In this document: one piece after another, positions 31,029 to 34,322 of the stretch | Numbering within the stretch: the stretch's first letter is position 1 | Layout of the letters: the number at the start of each line of letters is the position of its first letter | Origin: Candidatus Peribacteraceae bacterium | GTDB lineage: Bacteria; Patescibacteriota; Gracilibacteria; Peribacterales; Peribacteraceae | Length of the DNA stretch: 34,322 bases | Assembly (NCBI GenBank): GCA_028711445.1 | Contig: JAQTSD010000015.1 | Coordinates: 1-34,322, forward strand | Direction: 5' to 3' | Notes under the pieces: generated by a model | Databases searched by the model: none | The model's input: the letters and a program-made list of their open reading frames with translations, nothing else | What the model was told of the DNA's origin: nothing | Translations under genes and position numbers: made by a program

Positions 31029-31916
31029 ATGACTATGACCAATGGTAGTGGTGTGAGCGGGGATGTGGGTATCCGGTCCGAGGTGATCGCCCTTTATCCG
31101 CTGGTTCGTTGTCTGAAGGCGGCGGAGGCGGAGCTCGGGGGGAATCGGGTCTGGGCCACCACGACTCCGGAACAGGAGATCTTCTACCCATTCTATGTGT
31201 GGGGGGAGAAACAACGGTCGCACGCTTTCCTTCCTGAGGCAGAGTGCATCGCCACACGCAATATGGCGGCGTATCGCCAGTTCGTGCAGCAGCGCAGCTT
31301 CCGCGGTGTCGAGGTTCCGGCAGCGTTCACTCCCGGCGGACTGGGGATCGCAAGCGTGTTTCGGCTCGCTCCCCGCTGCAAGCATGCGGCGACGCCTACA
31401 TGTATCAAGGGCTATCACTGCGGTATGTACTTGGAGGGCGTGCATGTCTTCCGTACGGTGGGCTCTGCGAAGTTCGTTGCGGAACTGGAGACCGAGCAAG
31501 GTGACCGGATCTACCTGTCTCCCTTGCCCGACGCGCTCCCCAAGGAGCTGCCAAATGGGTTTGCGATTGCGGATTTCGTCGACGGAGTGCATCACGGTTT
31601 GAAGGCGTTCGAACCTTCATCCATCATCGTACCAGCGGTGGACTTCGTGGATGTCACCGATTTTCGGTGGATGCAGGGAATGCACACCGTGGACGCCGAG
31701 GAGTTGCCGGCCGTGATCGAAGCCGCAGTGGGCAAGGTGGATTTCCAGATGACGTTCCCCGAGAGAGCGGTATCTCCCGGGCAGAATCTACCCGATCCGG
31801 ACGTTGTCTTCGACGGGCCTTTCGTCCTCTGGGTGGAGCGGAGAGACATACACAATCCACTTCTCATCTCCGTGATTGCACAAGACTCCTGGAGAAAGAG
31901 ACCCTGTGCCGACTGA
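31029..31916 (+). CDS. Possible serpin-like protein, 295 aa
   Basis: I cannot place it firmly. Three C-terminal segments occur in the order expected for serpins: SIIVPAVDFVDVTDFRWMQGM (about 205-225, compare the strand before helix I), KVDFQMTFPERAVSPG (about 241-256, the hinge and reactive loop region), and VVFDGPFVLWVERRDIHNPLLISVIA (about 264-289, compare the FxxDxPFLFxIR...LFxGxV end). The N-terminal half does not obviously match, and the length is shorter than most serpins (about 370 residues). No signal peptide. Unlike most genes here it has a weak ribosome site (GGAG 4 nt before ATG). Convergent with pbpC, ending in a terminator. It could be a decayed or short serpin, or unrelated. Confidence 0.55.
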   Translation: MTMTNGSGVSGDVGIRSEVIALYPLVRCLKAAEAELGGNRVWATTTPEQEIFYPFYVWGEKQRSHAFLPEAECIATRNMAAYRQFVQQRSFRGVEVPAAFTPGGLGIASVFRLAPRCKHAATPTCIKGYHCGMYLEGVHVFRTVGSAKFVAELETEQGDRIYLSPLPDALPKELPNGFAIADFVDGVHHGLKAFEPSSIIVPAVDFVDVTDFRWMQGMHTVDAEELPAVIEAAVGKVDFQMTFPERAVSPGQNLPDPDVVFDGPFVLWVERRDIHNPLLISVIAQDSWRKRPCAD

Positions 31917-31950
31917 TGGATTACCATCAGTGATCGTCCTGGCTTAGTAA

Positions 31951-31985
31951 GCCCCTGTCCCGCGCGAGTGGGATGGGGGCATCTT
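31951..31985 (+). terminator. Intrinsic terminator after the serpin-like gene
   Basis: GCCCCTGTCCC (31951-31961) and GGGATGGGGGC (31970-31980) pair over 11 bp with two G-U pairs and an 8-nt loop, followed by ATCTTTT. Lies between two convergent genes. Confidence 0.75.
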
Positions 31986-32036
31986 TTATCGTGAAATGAT
32001 GTTGTTCTACGTAAAGCTCTTTCGATTCATTGATCT

Positions 32037-34322
32037 TCAACGTGTCACAGAAATCCTTCGCTTGTCACTCACTTCTTCGCTACGTGCTTCGACGTTGAAT
32101 GCGCCCGGAGCAGGATTCCACTCGAGGCGGAACACGGGAGGCTTGCCTATGCCGATCTTCTTTCTATCGACGAACCACTCGACACTCGTAATATCTCTTG
32201 ATGCTTGTGCTTTGAAGATGATCTTCTCCGATGCATTCGGCACGAGCGGGTCGAGTGCGAAAGCATCATTCTCCTTGGGCTCCGTGATGAGAATCCACGA
32301 AGTGTTTTGTGTGTCGGATGAAGGAGCGTTCTTTCCACAGAGGCGAGATGTGGTGCGGGGAGGTGCAGGCCAGCCGTTTTCCTGCGCCCATTGCGCACTG
32401 TCTCTTGGAAAGACGGCAAATGTTTCGAAGCGGACGAACTCTTTCGGACAATCTGCGGACGCGAGCAGGCCGTTTCGGGTGTCGATGGAGACGGACTGGA
32501 AGATGTCGTCAGGTTCCGTTGGTTCTGTTCCTTCGATGAAGTGCTCCGTGACCGTGTGTGGACAGAGGGGCGTGGGGAGCTTACCCGAGAGGGCGCACAC
32601 CGTGAGATCCGCGATGCCTTCCGGACGGACGAAATCTTTCGGGGAATACCTTCCGGCTGCCTTCAGCATCATATCGTGGAAGATCGGCCCGGCACCCGTG
32701 ACGCCCGAGGTATCGCGCATGGGCGAGTTGTCGGCATTGCCCACCCATACGCCCACGATGACATCCGGTGTGAAGCCTACCGTCCAATTGTCGCGGGAGT
32801 TTCTGGTCGTGCCTGTCTTGGCGGCGACAGGAAAGGGGAACGTGAGTGGGCCATCCGCGCCGAATTCTTCCATGCGTGCAATACCGTCGCTTAAGATATC
32901 GGTGACGAGCCACGCGACTTTCGGATCCAGAAGCTGTTCGTCGTTCGCGACCGGGTCATTGAGGAGCAGTCGCGGCTTCAAGGTGCGGCCGCTTCGGGGA
33001 AAAATGCCGTAAGCCGCCGCGAGATCGAGGAGCCGCACTTCGCCGTCTCCCAGCGTGAGTGCGAGACCGTAGTACTCGGGTGTCTCCGTGAGCGTGGTCA
33101 AGCCGGTTGCGCGCAGGAAGGAGAGGAGACGGCTGATGCCGACGTGCTCTGCAACTTTCACTGCTGCGATGTTGTAAGAGTTTGCCAGTGCTTCGCGGTA
33201 ACGCACGAGGCCGTGTGTGCCGAAATCGTAGTTGCGTGGCGTGTAAGGGTTGCCTTCCTGCGTGAAGAATTGTGTTTCCGTATCGGCAACGGTTGTGGCA
33301 GCCGTCGCGCCGTTGGAAAATGCGAGAGCGTACGTGAAGGGCTTGAGTGCGGAACCGGGCTGGCGGGAAGCGAGCACGCTGTTCACCGCGCCGTCGTGGG
33401 TCGCATCGAAGTAATCCGCGGAGCCGACCATGGCGAGCACGTCGCCCGTGCGTGCATCAAGGACGACGACAGCTGCTGACGTTACGTTCTGTTCGGCGAG
33501 TTCCTTGAGATGCACGGAGATGATACGTTCCGCATCCATTTGGAGTGCATGGTCGAGTGTCGTGAAGACGGCATCGGTGTCGAGGGCACTGGGTCTTACT
33601 TGCATCATCCACATCACGAAATGCGGTGCGCGGATCGGCACGGCGTCTTGTGCAAGCGTGATCGGTTCCGTGTTTGCATCACGCTCCTGGTTCGCCGTGA
33701 TCGCTCCTGTCTCGTGCATGGCTGCGAGCACCAGTTTCTGACGCGATTGGGCGGCCGGAAGATCGGAGAAAGGGTCGAGGGTATTGGGCGACTGTGGCAA
33801 TCCGGCCAGCAGCGCGCATTCCGCAGTGGAGAGTTCTCCTACGGATTTCCCGAAGAATGTCTTGGCTGCTGCGGCGATACCGTACGCCTGGTGCCCGAAG
33901 TATGCGCTATTGAGGTAGGCTTCGAGGATTTCATCTTTCGTGAGCTTTTGTTCAAGCTTGAAGGCGAAGAAAGCTTCTTCGATCTTGTAGAGGAACGTGC
34001 GCCGGGCAGGCTGGAAGCGGTTCCGGACCAGCTGCTGCGTGATGGTGGAGCCGCCCGATACGATGCGGCCGGCGCTGAGGTTCTGCCATGCTGCCCGAGC
34101 GATGCTCTTCAGGCTTACGCCTGGATGATTGTAGAAACCGCGGTCCTCGATGGCGAGGACGGCCTCCGTGCAGCGTGCGGGGATGTCGCGGAGCGCGACG
34201 GGCGTGTTCAGTCCGCTCTCCCGCGGGCGCACCTCGTAGAGCAGCGTGCCGTTGCGGTCGACGATGCGCGTCGCTCGGATCGAGGGAGGGGAGGTGAGGT
34301 TCCGCGGCACGGGGGCAATCCA
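32037..34322 (-). CDS. pbpC: Penicillin-binding protein 1C (5' end outside window)
   Basis: A bifunctional class A penicillin-binding protein that polymerises and crosslinks peptidoglycan outside the cytoplasmic membrane. 762 codons are visible and the frame is open to the edge, so the membrane anchor lies beyond it. Glycosyltransferase 51 motifs: VLAIEDRGFYNHPGV, GGSTITQQL, and ILEAYLNSAYFGHQAYGI. Transpeptidase: SALK in SRQPGSALKPFTY (SxxK), SYN in ANSYNIAAV, and KTGT in AAKTGTTRNSRD. The C-terminal part (FKAQASRDITSVEWFVDRKKIG) matches the BiPBP_C beta domain that marks PbpC. An extra Cys-bearing segment before it (CALSGKLPTPLC) is also usual for PbpC. Convergent with the serpin-like gene. 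The GTG at 34310 is internal. Confidence 0.95.
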   Translation of the reverse strand, partial: WIAPVPRNLTSPPSIRATRIVDRNGTLLYEVRPRESGLNTPVALRDIPARCTEAVLAIEDRGFYNHPGVSLKSIARAAWQNLSAGRIVSGGSTITQQLVRNRFQPARRTFLYKIEEAFFAFKLEQKLTKDEILEAYLNSAYFGHQAYGIAAAAKTFFGKSVGELSTAECALLAGLPQSPNTLDPFSDLPAAQSRQKLVLAAMHETGAITANQERDANTEPITLAQDAVPIRAPHFVMWMMQVRPSALDTDAVFTTLDHALQMDAERIISVHLKELAEQNVTSAAVVVLDARTGDVLAMVGSADYFDATHDGAVNSVLASRQPGSALKPFTYALAFSNGATAATTVADTETQFFTQEGNPYTPRNYDFGTHGLVRYREALANSYNIAAVKVAEHVGISRLLSFLRATGLTTLTETPEYYGLALTLGDGEVRLLDLAAAYGIFPRSGRTLKPRLLLNDPVANDEQLLDPKVAWLVTDILSDGIARMEEFGADGPLTFPFPVAAKTGTTRNSRDNWTVGFTPDVIVGVWVGNADNSPMRDTSGVTGAGPIFHDMMLKAAGRYSPKDFVRPEGIADLTVCALSGKLPTPLCPHTVTEHFIEGTEPTEPDDIFQSVSIDTRNGLLASADCPKEFVRFETFAVFPRDSAQWAQENGWPAPPRTTSRLCGKNAPSSDTQNTSWILITEPKENDAFALDPLVPNASEKIIFKAQASRDITSVEWFVDRKKIGIGKPPVFRLEWNPAPGAFNVEARSEEVSDKRRISVTR

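Noticed and set aside
1-34322. CRISPR array, phage structural genes, insertion sequences
   Set aside because: No regularly spaced repeats, no capsid, tail or terminase motifs and no transposase signatures were seen in either strand.

Overview
The window reads as a chromosomal contig from a bacterium using the standard genetic code: TGA is used as a normal stop, for example at the end of leuS. It carries core genes typical of a compact genome: leuS, an RsmF-type rRNA methyltransferase, dnaG, the primary sigma factor, a UvrD/RecB-type helicase-nuclease, rdgB/HAM1, ftsK, a dCMP deaminase fusion, pbpC and tRNA-Tyr with an encoded CCA. The many small unrecognised genes, the SLH and Cys-rich secreted proteins and the small fused enzymes suggest a Patescibacteria/CPR lineage, perhaps Peregrinibacteria/Peribacteria-like. 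That placement is inference from style, not from a marker phylogeny.

Layout. 1-1587 (-): a long protein ending in a RimI-like GNAT domain, running off the left edge. 1684-4155 (+): leuS. 4264-6424: a divergent pair of methyltransferases. 6425-7325: palindromes, a small unknown gene and the dnaG promoter region. 7326-10737 (+): dnaG and rpoD. 10798-11343: a small DUF378-type membrane protein and a palindrome. 11344-15575 (+): helicase-nuclease, an unknown protein, and a duplicated scrap of the helicase 3' end. 15562-18093 (-): small and secreted Cys-rich proteins plus the XTP/dITP pyrophosphatase. 18274-20493 (-): ftsK. 20742-23517 (+): a plant-type epimerase/reductase for rhamnose synthesis, two small unknowns and a kinase-deaminase fusion. 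23525-25174 (-): glycosyltransferase-like protein with a repeat coiled coil. 25371-29737 (-): a strikingly AT-rich island. 29752-30745: inverted repeat, small protein, tRNA-Tyr, small membrane protein. 31029-31916 (+): possible serpin-like protein. 32037 to the right edge (-): penicillin-binding protein 1C.

The best candidate for an undescribed system is the AT-rich island. It holds two long genes separated by 2 nt on the minus strand. The first is an OLD-family ABC ATPase with a C-terminal TOPRIM nuclease. The second is an Mrr-like PD-(D/E)xK nuclease domain fused to a STAND-type P-loop NTPase. This looks like a two-gene anti-phage operon. It resembles Gabija in its first gene, but it has a nuclease-STAND sensor in place of the UvrD-like GajB.

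A second theme is how genes start. At least twelve genes have a -10 hexamer (TATAnT, TAGAAT or similar) only 5-10 nt before the start codon and no Shine-Dalgarno sequence, so their mRNAs should be leaderless. A second set (10,798-11,010; 15,562-15,873; 15,950-16,447; 17,254-18,093; 22,116-22,430) has instead a short pyrimidine leader with a C4-C6 run just before ATG. These patterns were used to correct several start codons.
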